From contig CACHMU010000002.1 of NCBI GenBank assembly GCA_902581045.1, positions 1-64,000 on the forward strand: a stretch of DNA of 64,000 nt. Reading direction: 5' to 3'. Origin of the DNA: an uncultured Fidelibacterota bacterium. Its GTDB lineage: Bacteria; Fidelibacterota; Marinisomatia; Marinisomatales; TCS55. The position numbers were made by a program, and so were the translations under genes. Below, piece after piece: positions 38,212 to 46,052 of this stretch (position 1 is the first letter of the stretch; every line of letters starts with the position of its first letter). Below the pieces are notes generated by a model. It was given only the letters and a program-made list of their open reading frames with translations, had not been told where the DNA came from and did not search any database.

Positions 38212-38299
38212 ATAATAGGTTTATCAAAAATCTTGAAATGAAATCAAAGCTTATTGTGATATAATGTCCTAAATTTACTAGCTGTTTTAAACCTATTAT
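38212..38299. repeat. Symmetric 12-base inverted repeat between divergent genes
   Basis: TAAACCTATTAT occurs at 38288-38299 (plus) and 38212-38223 (minus) as a perfect inverted pair. Each copy ends exactly 15 bases before the start codon it faces: the ATG of pntAA at 38315 and the ATG of the YwqK-type gene at 38196. TATTAT in each copy could be a -10 element, or the pair could be operator halves. A TATAAT at 38260-38265 lies between them. Confidence 0.7.
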
Positions 38300-38314
38300 A
38301 TTTGGATTAATTAA

Positions 38315-39451
38315 ATGATTGCGGCCATTTTAAAAGAAACTATCGTAGGGGAAACCCGTGTTGCAGCTACTCCTAAAACCATTTTAGAATTAATTGATAG
38401 TGGTTTGACAGTCTATGTTGAATCCGGAGCCGGGAACGAGTCTTGTTTTTCAGATCAAGATTATATTGAAGCAGGCGCCCAAATTAAGGAAGATGCTAAA
38501 TCTACTCTTAATGAAGCTAATTTAATATTAAAAGTAGTTCCTCCAACCTTAGATGAAATAGAATTATTTCCTAATGATACTATATTTATTTCTTTCTTTC
38601 AAACAACAAATGAAACCAAAACAGTTATGAAATTGAGAGATAAAAATATAACGAGTTTCTCAATGCATTTGATTCCAAGGACAACTTTAGCGCAAAGTAT
38701 GGATGCTCTAAGCTCTCAAGCTAATATTGCAGGATATAAAGCTGTTCTTGTAGGAGCTTCACACTTATCGGTATATATGCCTTTACTAATGACAGCTGCC
38801 GGCACAATTGCTCCTGCTAAAGTCCTTATAATTGGTGCAGGCGTAGCTGGACTTCAAGCTATTGCAACTGCCAATCGTTTGGGTGCCCAAGTAGAAGCCT
38901 TTGACGTTAGGCCTGAAGTAAAAGAACAAGTTGAATCTTTGGGCGCAAAATTTGTGGAGGTTGAATCAGAAAATATCGAAGGTGTGGGTGAAGGTGGATA
39001 TGCTAAAGAGACTTCCGATGATTATAAAAAACAACAGGAATTAAAAATTAAAGAACGTGCAATGAAATCTGATTTAGTTATTACAACTGCACTAATTCCT
39101 GGCAAACCTGCCCCTACATTAATAAATAAAGATATAGTTGAAAATATGAAGATGGGATCAGTAATTGTAGATTTAGCTTCTGAGAATGGCGGAAACTGTG
39201 AATTAACGCAAAAGGATGAAATAATTACTCATAAAGGAGTCATTATTGATGGAACATCTAATTTCCCTGCTACTATGCAAACTCACGCATCTCAACTCTA
39301 TTCTAAAAATATATCTTCTTTTGTCAAACATATGCTTAAAGAAGGTGAGTTAAACTTGGATCTCAAAGATGAAATTATCGCTGGTGCAATGTTTACACAT
39401 AAAGGTGAAATTACTCACCAACCAACTAAAGAATTAATATCAAATACTTGA
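38315..39451 (+). CDS. pntAA: NAD(P) transhydrogenase subunit alpha part 1 (domain I)
   Basis: A 378-residue cytosolic NAD(H)-binding subunit of the proton-translocating transhydrogenase, which uses the proton gradient to drive hydride transfer from NADH to NADP+. Seen: the N-terminal KETIVGETRVAATPKT, the Rossmann signature VLIIGAGVAGLQAIATANRL and DLASENGGNCELT. It lacks the membrane helices, which sit on the next gene, so the alpha chain is split as in Rhodospirillum. It heads a five-gene rightward run. Confidence 0.95.
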   Translation: MIAAILKETIVGETRVAATPKTILELIDSGLTVYVESGAGNESCFSDQDYIEAGAQIKEDAKSTLNEANLILKVVPPTLDEIELFPNDTIFISFFQTTNETKTVMKLRDKNITSFSMHLIPRTTLAQSMDALSSQANIAGYKAVLVGASHLSVYMPLLMTAAGTIAPAKVLIIGAGVAGLQAIATANRLGAQVEAFDVRPEVKEQVESLGAKFVEVESENIEGVGEGGYAKETSDDYKKQQELKIKERAMKSDLVITTALIPGKPAPTLINKDIVENMKMGSVIVDLASENGGNCELTQKDEIITHKGVIIDGTSNFPATMQTHASQLYSKNISSFVKHMLKEGELNLDLKDEIIAGAMFTHKGEITHQPTKELISNT

Positions 39452-39461
39452 GGTATTATAT

Positions 39462-39734
39462 ATGGATATGATTAACATTTTTACTGTATTTATACTTGCT
39501 ATTTTTGTAGGTAATGAGATAATTACTAAAGTACCTCCAACATTGCATACACCTCTCATGTCAGGCTCAAATGCAATTTCTGGAATTGCAATAGTTGGTG
39601 CAATTATTGCAACTAAAATAGATGGTGGATTAGGAGCATGGTTAGGCTTGGTTGCTGTAATCTTTGCAACCATAAATTGTGTCGGTGGTTTTATGGTAAC
39701 AAATCGAATGCTAAAAATGTTTAAAAGGAAATAG
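39462..39734 (+). CDS. pntAB: NAD(P) transhydrogenase subunit alpha part 2 (membrane)
   Basis: A 90-residue inner-membrane subunit with three helices. It has the FVGNEIITKVPPTLHTPLMS segment that is nearly invariant in PntA domain II, followed by GSNAISGIAIVGAI and NCVGGFMVTNRMLKMF. It completes the alpha chain with pntAA, 10 bases upstream, and forms the proton path with PntB. Confidence 0.96.
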   Translation: MDMINIFTVFILAIFVGNEIITKVPPTLHTPLMSGSNAISGIAIVGAIIATKIDGGLGAWLGLVAVIFATINCVGGFMVTNRMLKMFKRK

Positions 39735-39738
39735 ACTT

Positions 39739-41118
39739 TTGGAATATACAAACTTGGCATATGTCCTTGCTGCAGTGCTATTTATTATAGGAATTAAGAG
39801 ACTTAGCTCACCTAAAACAGCACAGAGTGGCAATACTATTGCATCAATTGGCATGCTCATAGCGATCATTGCAACTGTTCTATCATTTGAGTTATTAGAT
39901 TTTAAATTAATTGGAGTCGGAATAATCGTTGGAACCATTATTGGCTCAACTTTTGCTCTGAGGGTTCAAATGACTCAAATGCCACAAATGGTCGCCATAT
40001 TTAATGGGTTTGGTGGTGGTGCATCTGCTCTCGTAGCAGCTGCAGAATATTTCGGAAAGTACGATACTACTGAATTAGGTTCATTTATTTCTGGAACAAT
40101 AATTTTATCTGTTTTTATTGGAACACTAACTTTTTCAGGTAGTTTTATAGCTTTTGGCAAACTACAGGGGTTTGTGAGTGGAAAACCTATTGTTTTTAAA
40201 GGACAACAAATTATTAACGCTCTAATGGTAATTGGAATTTTGTTGTTGGGTAGCTTTATTATTTTTGGAGTTAACCAAGAGTTAAATCTTTTTTATGGTA
40301 TTGTTCTTTTGGCACTTCTATTAGGCATTACGCTTACGATCCCAATTGGTGGTGCAGATATGCCAGTTGTGATTTCTTTATTAAACTCATACTCAGGAAT
40401 TGCAGCATCAGCTACAGGATTTGTATTGATGAATAATGGTCTTATCATTTCCGGTGCATTAGTTGGAGCATCAGGTCTTATTTTAACTAATATTATGTGC
40501 AAGGGAATGAATCGATCTTTAGCCAATGTCATTTTTGGTGCAGTTGGATTAGATGAGCAAACTTCAAATGATGGTGGCGAGCAAATTAGCTTTAAATCAT
40601 CAACAACTGATGAAGCAGCGATGATTTTAGATGCAGCAGATAAAGTGATAATTGTACCTGGGTATGGTTTGGCTGTCGCTCAAGCTCAACATGCTGCTCG
40701 TGAAGTTGCAGATCAATTAGAAGCCATGGGAAAAACTGTTCTTTATGCAATTCATCCGGTAGCTGGACGAATGCCTGGCCATATGAATGTTTTACTTGCG
40801 GAAGCCAATGTACCTTATGACAAACTAAAAGATCTTGATGATATTAATCCTGAATTTGAAAACTGCGATGTCGCAATTGTGCTTGGTGCCAATGACGTAG
40901 TTAATCCAGCGGCTAGACATGAGACCTCAAGTCCTATATATGGAATGCCAATTCTAGATGTAGATAAATCTAGAACGGTTATAGTGAATAAAAGGACAAT
41001 GAACCCTGGTTTCGCAGGAATTCAAAACGAACTCTTTGGATTTGAAAATACAGTTATGGTATTTGGCGATGCAAAAGAGATGCTCACTAATCTTTTTAAA
41101 GATTTAAAAGAGCTGTAA
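39739..41118 (+). CDS. pntB: NAD(P) transhydrogenase subunit beta
   Basis: A 459-residue subunit with about eight or nine N-terminal membrane helices (domain II, residues 1-260) and the cytosolic NADP(H)-binding domain III (about 285-459) with VPGYGLAVAQAQHAAREVAD and HPVAGRMPGHMNVLLAEANV. The start is TTG at 39739; an AAAAGGAA ribosome site 8 bases before it and the conserved N-terminus support this. It starts 4 bases after pntAB. Confidence 0.96.
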   Translation: MEYTNLAYVLAAVLFIIGIKRLSSPKTAQSGNTIASIGMLIAIIATVLSFELLDFKLIGVGIIVGTIIGSTFALRVQMTQMPQMVAIFNGFGGGASALVAAAEYFGKYDTTELGSFISGTIILSVFIGTLTFSGSFIAFGKLQGFVSGKPIVFKGQQIINALMVIGILLLGSFIIFGVNQELNLFYGIVLLALLLGITLTIPIGGADMPVVISLLNSYSGIAASATGFVLMNNGLIISGALVGASGLILTNIMCKGMNRSLANVIFGAVGLDEQTSNDGGEQISFKSSTTDEAAMILDAADKVIIVPGYGLAVAQAQHAAREVADQLEAMGKTVLYAIHPVAGRMPGHMNVLLAEANVPYDKLKDLDDINPEFENCDVAIVLGANDVVNPAARHETSSPIYGMPILDVDKSRTVIVNKRTMNPGFAGIQNELFGFENTVMVFGDAKEMLTNLFKDLKEL

Positions 41119-41741
41119 TGCAAAACCACAACCATTCAATAAAAATAATAACTATTTTTCTGCTATTATTTACAGCAGTTATATGTCAGCAAAAAAGGAC
41201 TACAATTATGTCAAAAGAAGAATCTCAAGTAGCAATCTTAGGAGGTGGTTGTTTCTGGTGTGTGGAAGCTGTTTTTGAGCGAGTAGATGGAGTGATTGAT
41301 GTTATTTCAGGATATGCTGGAGGACACACTAAAAACCCTACTTATAAAGATGTGACTAGTGGCAATACAGGCCACGCTGAAGTGTGTGAAATAACCTTTG
41401 ATACAAAACTGATCTCTTACGATGAAATATTAGATGTTTTCTGGCAAGCTCATGATCCTACGACTTTAAATCGACAAGGAAATGATTATGGGACCCAATA
41501 TAGATCAGCTATTTACTATAAAAATGATTCACAAAAAAAATCAGTTGAAAAATCAATTTTAAAAGCTAAAAAAATGTTTGATGATCCTATAACTACGGAG
41601 ATTAAGAAATTAGATAAATTTTATAAGGCTGAGGTTTATCATCAGGATTATTTTGAAAATAATCCTAACGTTCCTTATTGTACATTCGTTATCGCTCCAA
41701 AACTAAATAAACTAAAGAAAAAAGGTACAATCTGGGATTAA
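41118..41741 (+). CDS. msrA: Peptide methionine-S-oxide reductase MsrA with signal peptide
   Basis: A 207-residue enzyme reducing the S-epimer of methionine sulfoxide. The catalytic motif GGGCFWCVEAVFERVDGV begins at about residue 42, with GNTGHAEVCEITFD, YGTQYRSAIYY and AEVYHQDYFENNP after it. The first 24 residues are a signal peptide (IKIITIFLLLFTAVICQQ), predicting a periplasmic or envelope location; an internal ATG at residue 31 would give a cytosolic form. The ATG overlaps the pntB stop (TAATG), so the exported form is the coupled one. It needs a periplasmic thiol reductant that is not seen here. Confidence 0.92.
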   Translation: MQNHNHSIKIITIFLLLFTAVICQQKRTTIMSKEESQVAILGGGCFWCVEAVFERVDGVIDVISGYAGGHTKNPTYKDVTSGNTGHAEVCEITFDTKLISYDEILDVFWQAHDPTTLNRQGNDYGTQYRSAIYYKNDSQKKSVEKSILKAKKMFDDPITTEIKKLDKFYKAEVYHQDYFENNPNVPYCTFVIAPKLNKLKKKGTIWD

Positions 41742-41747
41742 TAATTA

Positions 41748-42260
41748 TTGAGCATTCTTGAAACTGATCGATTAATTCTATCTGAATTAAAAACCAAAGA
41801 TGCAAAGTTCATCCATAAGCTATATAATGATCAGGACTTTATAAATTATATTGGTGATAAGGGTATACACTCTGTTCAAGATGCTCTGAGTTTTATTAAT
41901 ACCGGTCCAAAACAAAGCTATAAGAATCATGGACATGGTTTATATCTCGTAAAATTAAAAGACGAAACATCCATTGGTGTCTGTGGATTACTTAAACGTG
42001 ATGATTTGGATCTTCCAGATATTGGTTTTGCGATACTTCCTGATTACAGAAGAATGGGATTTATTTACGAAGCATCTAAAGCAGTAATCGAAGATGCAAA
42101 GAATAGACTTCATCTTGATAGCCTTTTTGCCATTACTACTCCAGACAATAATGAATCAATAAATTTACTGAAAAAGCTTGGCTTTACATTAAAAGATATT
42201 ATTAAAAGAGATAAAAATAATGAACCAATTCAATTATATGCTATTTACCTAGACTCATAA
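41748..42260 (+). CDS. GNAT-family N-acetyltransferase
   Basis: A 170-residue acetyl-CoA-dependent acetyltransferase of the RimJ/RimL-like class. ILETDRLILSELKTKDAKFI starts the fold, with IGFAILPDYRRMGFIYEASK (acetyl-CoA-binding loop) and TTPDNNESINLLKKLGFTLK. The substrate is unknown. The start is TTG at 41748, 6 bases after msrA, with no strong ribosome site. The 3' end overlaps the convergent serC by 16 bases, so readthrough of either would be antisense. Confidence 0.86.
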   Translation: MSILETDRLILSELKTKDAKFIHKLYNDQDFINYIGDKGIHSVQDALSFINTGPKQSYKNHGHGLYLVKLKDETSIGVCGLLKRDDLDLPDIGFAILPDYRRMGFIYEASKAVIEDAKNRLHLDSLFAITTPDNNESINLLKKLGFTLKDIIKRDKNNEPIQLYAIYLDS

Positions 42261-43321
42261 TCTTTCATTGCTTGAATTAAAGCATCAACCCCAGCTTCAG
42301 GCATTGCATTATATATTGATGCACGAAAACCACCTACCGAGCGATGGCCCTTTAATGTTCTTAGTCCTCGATCATTACAAAAAGATAAGAAGTCTTCTTC
42401 TTCAGACTCATTAGAAAATATAAATGGTACATTCATTATTGAACGATCTTCTTTGGCTATCGGGCTGACAAATAAAGAATTTCTTTCTATTTCTTTATAA
42501 AGCTTATCAGCTTTTAATTTATTTTTATTTTCAATAAAATCAACACCACCAATATTTTTTAACCAAACCAATGAACGATTAACGGCATATATAGCCATTA
42601 CTGGTGGCGTATTAAACATCGAATTCTTTTCAATATGTGTCCTATAGTTCATCATTGTAGGAATTTTTCGATCAATCTTATCTAAGATATCATCTCGTAT
42701 AATTAGTAAAGTCACTCCAGCTGGACCAATATTTTTCTGAGCGCCAGCATAGATCAATCCAAATTTACTTACGTCAATTCTCCTGCTAAAAATATCGGAA
42801 GACATATCTGCAATTAAGTATGCATTAGTATTGAACGGCTTAGGAAAATCATGCCACTGAGTTCCAAATATTGTGTTATTACTTGTAATATGTAAATATC
42901 TAGCATTCTCATCTTGGGTAAGTTGCTTTGGTATATGATTATATATCGATTCCTTTGATGAGCATACTATATTTACTTTACCATACAATTGAGCTTCTTT
43001 AATTGCTTTTGCGGACCAAGCACCTGTGTCAGCATAATCAGCTATCATATTTGTATCTAATAGATTCATTGGGATCATTGAAAATTGTAGAGAAGCGCCG
43101 CCCTGAAGAAATAACACATGATAATTATCTGATATATTTAACAATTGCCTGGTCAAAGATTCTGTTTCTGCTACCATCTCCACAACTGGTTTTGACCGAT
43201 GACTCATTTCCATTAAACTTTGTCCATGATCATTATAATCCTTAGACGCTTTAGATACAGCCTCTAGGACTGAAGAGTGCAGCATTGCTGGACCGGCGCT
43301 AAAATTGTATATTTTTGACAT
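42245..43321 (-). CDS. serC: Phosphoserine aminotransferase
   Basis: A 358-residue PLP enzyme of serine and pyridoxine synthesis, converting 3-phosphohydroxypyruvate to phosphoserine. It opens with IYNFSAGPAMLHSSVLEAV, has LFLQGGASLQFSMIPMNLL, DMSSDIFSRRID and the PLP lysine in YAGAQKNIGPAG, and ends RASIYNAMPEAGVDALIQ. It is monocistronic; a 45-base gap behind it lies before a strong terminator. serA is not in the window. Confidence 0.96.
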   Translation of the reverse strand: MSKIYNFSAGPAMLHSSVLEAVSKASKDYNDHGQSLMEMSHRSKPVVEMVAETESLTRQLLNISDNYHVLFLQGGASLQFSMIPMNLLDTNMIADYADTGAWSAKAIKEAQLYGKVNIVCSSKESIYNHIPKQLTQDENARYLHITSNNTIFGTQWHDFPKPFNTNAYLIADMSSDIFSRRIDVSKFGLIYAGAQKNIGPAGVTLLIIRDDILDKIDRKIPTMMNYRTHIEKNSMFNTPPVMAIYAVNRSLVWLKNIGGVDFIENKNKLKADKLYKEIERNSLFVSPIAKEDRSIMNVPFIFSNESEEEDFLSFCNDRGLRTLKGHRSVGGFRASIYNAMPEAGVDALIQAMKDYESR

Positions 43322-43366
43322 TAAATACCTTAGATAAGGCTCTACAAATTAGCACTTAACTAAAAT

Positions 43367-43395
43367 AAAAAGCCCCCAATTATTGGGGGCTTTTT
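43367..43395 (-). terminator. Strong hairpin terminator after the Spy-like gene
   Basis: AAAAAGCCCCCAA (43367-43379) pairs with TTGGGGGCTTTTT (43383-43395) around a 3-base loop, a 13-base-pair stem whose minus-strand exit is TTTTTATTTT. It lies 15 bases after the Spy-like gene's stop and separates the sigma-factor operon from serC. Confidence 0.93.
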
Positions 43396-43410
43396 AACAA
43401 TTACTATAAA

Positions 43411-43917
43411 TTAAAATCGTCGTTTACCTTTTTGTTTTCCACCACGCATTGGAGGTCTATAGCTTTCTTTCATTCGTTTTTGAATTTGTTGCTTGACAGT
43501 AGGTTCAAACATTAGAAGCTTTATCTGTTGATTTGAATCCAAAATATCACCAGACTTTTTAATAAAATCAATTCTGCCTTTAGTCTTTTTTTCTTCAAAT
43601 GATTTTATATTTCCTAGAAGCCTATTAACATCAGATTTGGAAACTGTTTCGCCTTTTTTTACTTTAGTAAAAGTAGGCTCAAATAATTCCTTTTCCTCTT
43701 TGCGAATTTCCATCAATTGTTTTTGATGTGCACGCATAACAGGAAAAAACTTTTCTGCCTGACTTTGTGAAAGTTCCAAATGATCGGTCAATTTCCAGAC
43801 CATCATCATTTCCATTCTTTCACTATATTGGCCACCTGGTCCTTTTGGTTTCCCAGGTTGAGCCAATAGAAATCCTGTGGCAATTAAAAGGGTTGAAAGG
43901 ATAACATTTTTTTTCAT
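43411..43917 (-). CDS. Spy/CpxP-like (LTxxQ) periplasmic protein
   Basis: A 168-residue exported, helix-rich protein. A signal peptide (NVILSTLLIATGFLLA, about residues 4-19) precedes a Gly/Pro-rich linker, then LTxxQ-like motifs LELSQSQAEKF (residue 47) and LDSNQQIKLLM (residue 126). Between them is SKSDVNRLLGNIK. The C-terminus is strongly basic (GGKQKGKRRF). Spy-like proteins of this form are periplasmic chaperones or sensors of envelope stress and metals. Its ATG overlaps the stop of the membrane gene upstream by four bases; it is third in the sigma-factor operon. Confidence 0.78.
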   Translation of the reverse strand: MKKNVILSTLLIATGFLLAQPGKPKGPGGQYSERMEMMMVWKLTDHLELSQSQAEKFFPVMRAHQKQLMEIRKEEKELFEPTFTKVKKGETVSKSDVNRLLGNIKSFEEKKTKGRIDFIKKSGDILDSNQQIKLLMFEPTVKQQIQKRMKESYRPPMRGGKQKGKRRF

Positions 43918-44294
43918 TCTATACCTCTATTGTTCATAGCAATTATAGGTTCATATTGGATTTCATCCAAAAATATTATTGTTTCCCAGATATCATCGCT
44001 TGTATCAACTAAATAAGAAGCAATCTCATAAACATACTCCTCTGTTTCTGCATCCATTACTTCTAATGCTTGCAGATCATTTGATGCATAAACAGTAAAA
44101 TCATCAGTTAGTTGACTTATCGATGCAAATCCGAAGATAGCTAAAAATGCTGCTGCTGATACTCCATTCAAAAAACCAATTTTTTTCGCATATCGACGTT
44201 TAAGCTCCAAATGCAAATTATTAATAAAATTTTTCTCATCTATAGTCTGATTATGAGACTGGATGATATTTTTAAATTCTTTTTCGATATTCAT
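43914..44294 (-). CDS. Single-pass membrane protein in the anti-sigma position
   Basis: A 126-residue protein of unrecognised family. The N-terminal 38 residues are a soluble helix (EKEFKNIIQSHNQTIDEKNF), followed by a transmembrane helix (FLNGVSAAAFLAIFGFASI, about 42-60) and an acidic C-terminal domain rich in Asp/Glu and Tyr. Position between an ECF sigma factor (3 bases upstream) and a Spy-like protein strongly suggests an anti-sigma factor, with the short N-terminal part able to bind the sigma factor in the cytoplasm and the acidic domain in the periplasm. No zinc HxxxCxxC motif is seen. Confidence 0.65.
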   Translation of the reverse strand: MNIEKEFKNIIQSHNQTIDEKNFINNLHLELKRRYAKKIGFLNGVSAAAFLAIFGFASISQLTDDFTVYASNDLQALEVMDAETEEYVYEIASYLVDTSDDIWETIIFLDEIQYEPIIAMNNRGIE

Positions 44295-44297
44295 AAT

Positions 44298-44819
44298 TCA
44301 ATTCTCTAATTGATCTTTTAAGGTATTTACCGCATGATGATAATTTACCTTAGCAGAATTTTCACTTATTCCCATAACTTCGGCAATCTCTTTATACGGC
44401 TTTTCTTCCGCGATACGCATAGTTACTACTATCCTTTGCCTAGAAGGAAGTTTTGATACCGCAGCCCATAATTCTTCACGTCTCCATTCGTCCTCATTTG
44501 TAGTATCAAAATGGACTGGCTCAGGAGCTTGATCCAAGTGTAATAAGTTTCTCCATTTAGTTCTTTTAAGATACGTGTTAGACATATTTATATTTGCCCG
44601 ATAAAGATATGTTTTAAACTTTGACTGAAATCTAAATTTTTTAAGAGCTTTATACATTTTGATGAAAACATTTTGAGCTAAATCCTCTGCCTCAACGGGA
44701 TCTGCGGTGAACTTAATAAAAAAACCATAGGTTCCAGGTAGATGACGTTTAACCAATTCATTAAAAGAATCTTCATTTCCACTTTGAAATTGCTTTATTA
44801 GTTCTTCGTCCGTTTTCAT
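44298..44819 (-). CDS. ECF-family RNA polymerase sigma factor
   Basis: A 173-residue sigma factor with only regions 2 and 4. Region 2 shows EAEDLAQNVFIKMYKALKKF and TYLYRANINMSNTYLKRTK; region 4 has LPSRQRIVVTMRIAEEKPYK followed by IAEVMGISENSAKVNYHHAV as the helix-turn-helix. It directs polymerase to a regulon that probably includes its own operon, since an ECF-type promoter sits 21 bases before the ATG. Confidence 0.92.
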   Translation of the reverse strand: MKTDEELIKQFQSGNEDSFNELVKRHLPGTYGFFIKFTADPVEAEDLAQNVFIKMYKALKKFRFQSKFKTYLYRANINMSNTYLKRTKWRNLLHLDQAPEPVHFDTTNEDEWRREELWAAVSKLPSRQRIVVTMRIAEEKPYKEIAEVMGISENSAKVNYHHAVNTLKDQLEN

Positions 44820-44840
44820 GCATATACCTACTTAGACAAG

Positions 44841-44867
44841 TAAACGATTAAAAAGTTAAAATGTTCA
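44841..44867 (-). promoter_or_regulatory. ECF-type promoter of the sigma-factor operon
   Basis: On the minus strand TGAAC (44863-44867) and CGTTTA (44841-44846) are 16 bases apart, the form of ECF promoters (GAAC -35 and CGT -10 with N16). The leader to the sigma ATG would be about 15 bases. It fits autoregulation. I did not find the same pair in front of the two lipoprotein genes. Confidence 0.42.
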
Positions 44868-44870
44868 TGT

Positions 44871-44907
44871 AAAAAAAAAGGCTATTTCAATCTATTGAAA
44901 TAGCCTT
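44871..44907 (-). terminator. Terminator after the first repeat lipoprotein
   Basis: AAGGCTATTTCAA (44878-44890) pairs with TTGAAATAGCCTT (44895-44907), a perfect 13-base-pair stem with a 4-base loop. The minus-strand exit is a run of nine T residues (44871-44879). It lies 28 bases after the lipoprotein stop and insulates it from the sigma promoter. Confidence 0.93.
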
Positions 44908-44934
44908 AAAACTAAATGTAATGATATAGCCTAA

Positions 44935-45897
44935 TTATTTTTTGCCGGTACCATCACGGCCATCCTTATCTTTACCATCTCTTTTTCCACTGCAATGTTT
45001 TGAATATTGCATACTTAATGCTGTATAAATTTTTATAATTTCAATTTGTTTGTCGCTAAAGAGAGCTTCAATTTTACTATTTCTGTCTGCAATTAGTTGT
45101 TGCAGAGATTTTTTGATATCTTCTCTACTCATCTTTTCAGCTTTTGCTTTTTCCATTAAAGCTTTTTGTGCATCTGCAGATTCCTTATTAATTGCATCTA
45201 AAGATGTTTCTTGATCTGATGTCATTTCTAATGCGCCGACCATAGCATCGCGCTCTGCTTTTCTCATTGCATCCATTTTTTGTTTCATTTCAGCAAGCAT
45301 AGCATCAATTTTTGCTTTTTGCTCATCTGTTAACAATGCTTCAATTTCTGCAAGCATAGCGGTTTCAAGTGCTTCTAGTTCAACTCTTGCATCATCCCTA
45401 CTTAAAGTGCCAGCTTTTACTTTTTGCATTACGGCACCCATTTGAGCTCTATAAGACTCTGAAATAGACCGTAGAGCCAATTTTTGATTGTCGTCTAAAA
45501 CAGAATATATCATTTTCAAATCTGCTCCACCACGTTGATCGCCTCCAGGACCTTTACCACCACGATCAGCAACACTAGTACCATATAAATAAGGCACCAG
45601 CTGATCATTCATCCAACCAAAAAGTCTTTCTTTTTCATCATCAGAGAGTGAAGTTTGTAGCTCAGCTGATACTTTCCATAAAAAGCCTGGCTCACGGTGT
45701 TTCCCATTTTTCCCGTGACGATTTAAAGCATCATTTAATGAATTCAAACTACTTTTACTTAGACCAATATCTGAATCTAATCCTTGGGATAATGCAAGAA
45801 GATCAGGGTCCTCAACTAGGATATCTTCTTTATTTAATTTTTCACAACCAATCATTGCAAAAAAGACAACTAAAAGAAATAATGATAGTTTTTTCAT
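44935..45897 (-). CDS. Repeat lipoprotein with LTxxQ-like (Spy-type) motifs, paralog A
   Basis: A 320-residue lipoprotein. The frame opens at 45987, but the ATG at 45895-45897 gives a proper lipoprotein signal (KKLSLFLLVVFFAMIGC, Cys18) with an AGGAAG ribosome site, and upstream lies a terminator. LTxxQ-like motifs start at residues 84 (LSDDEK), 134 (LDDNQK), 189 (LTDEQK), 225 (MTSDQE) and 280 (FSDKQI); the last four form two units exactly 91 residues apart, which also align GTLSRDDARVEL with EKMSREDIKKSL. HGKNGKHREPGFLWKV is shared with the paralog. The tail is Gly/Lys/Asp-rich. Probable periplasmic chaperone or stress sensor. Confidence 0.72.
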   Translation of the reverse strand: MKKLSLFLLVVFFAMIGCEKLNKEDILVEDPDLLALSQGLDSDIGLSKSSLNSLNDALNRHGKNGKHREPGFLWKVSAELQTSLSDDEKERLFGWMNDQLVPYLYGTSVADRGGKGPGGDQRGGADLKMIYSVLDDNQKLALRSISESYRAQMGAVMQKVKAGTLSRDDARVELEALETAMLAEIEALLTDEQKAKIDAMLAEMKQKMDAMRKAERDAMVGALEMTSDQETSLDAINKESADAQKALMEKAKAEKMSREDIKKSLQQLIADRNSKIEALFSDKQIEIIKIYTALSMQYSKHCSGKRDGKDKDGRDGTGKK

Positions 45898-45987
45898 AAG
45901 GCTTCCTATTTTTCCTAAATAAATTATTATACGCAGTGTTTTAGATAAAATATACTTTATTAAGTTAACATTTTTTTCCCTAATCAA

Positions 45988-46020
45988 AAAGAGCTGAACT
46001 ATAAAATAGTTCAGCTCTTT
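45988..46020 (-). terminator. Terminator after the second repeat lipoprotein
   Basis: AAAGAGCTGAACTA (45988-46001) pairs with TAGTTCAGCTCTTT (46007-46020), a 14-base-pair stem with a 5-base loop. On the minus strand it exits into TTTTTGATT. It lies 32 bases after the stop at 46053. Confidence 0.9.
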
Positions 46021-46052
46021 TAATTAACTTATTTAAAGAGATTGTAAAAAAT

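Noticed and set aside
39440-40532. Several antisense open frames opposite pntAB and pntB
   Set aside because: They mirror well-conserved transhydrogenase domains and have hydrophobic, Pro/Thr-rich sequence typical of antisense shadows.
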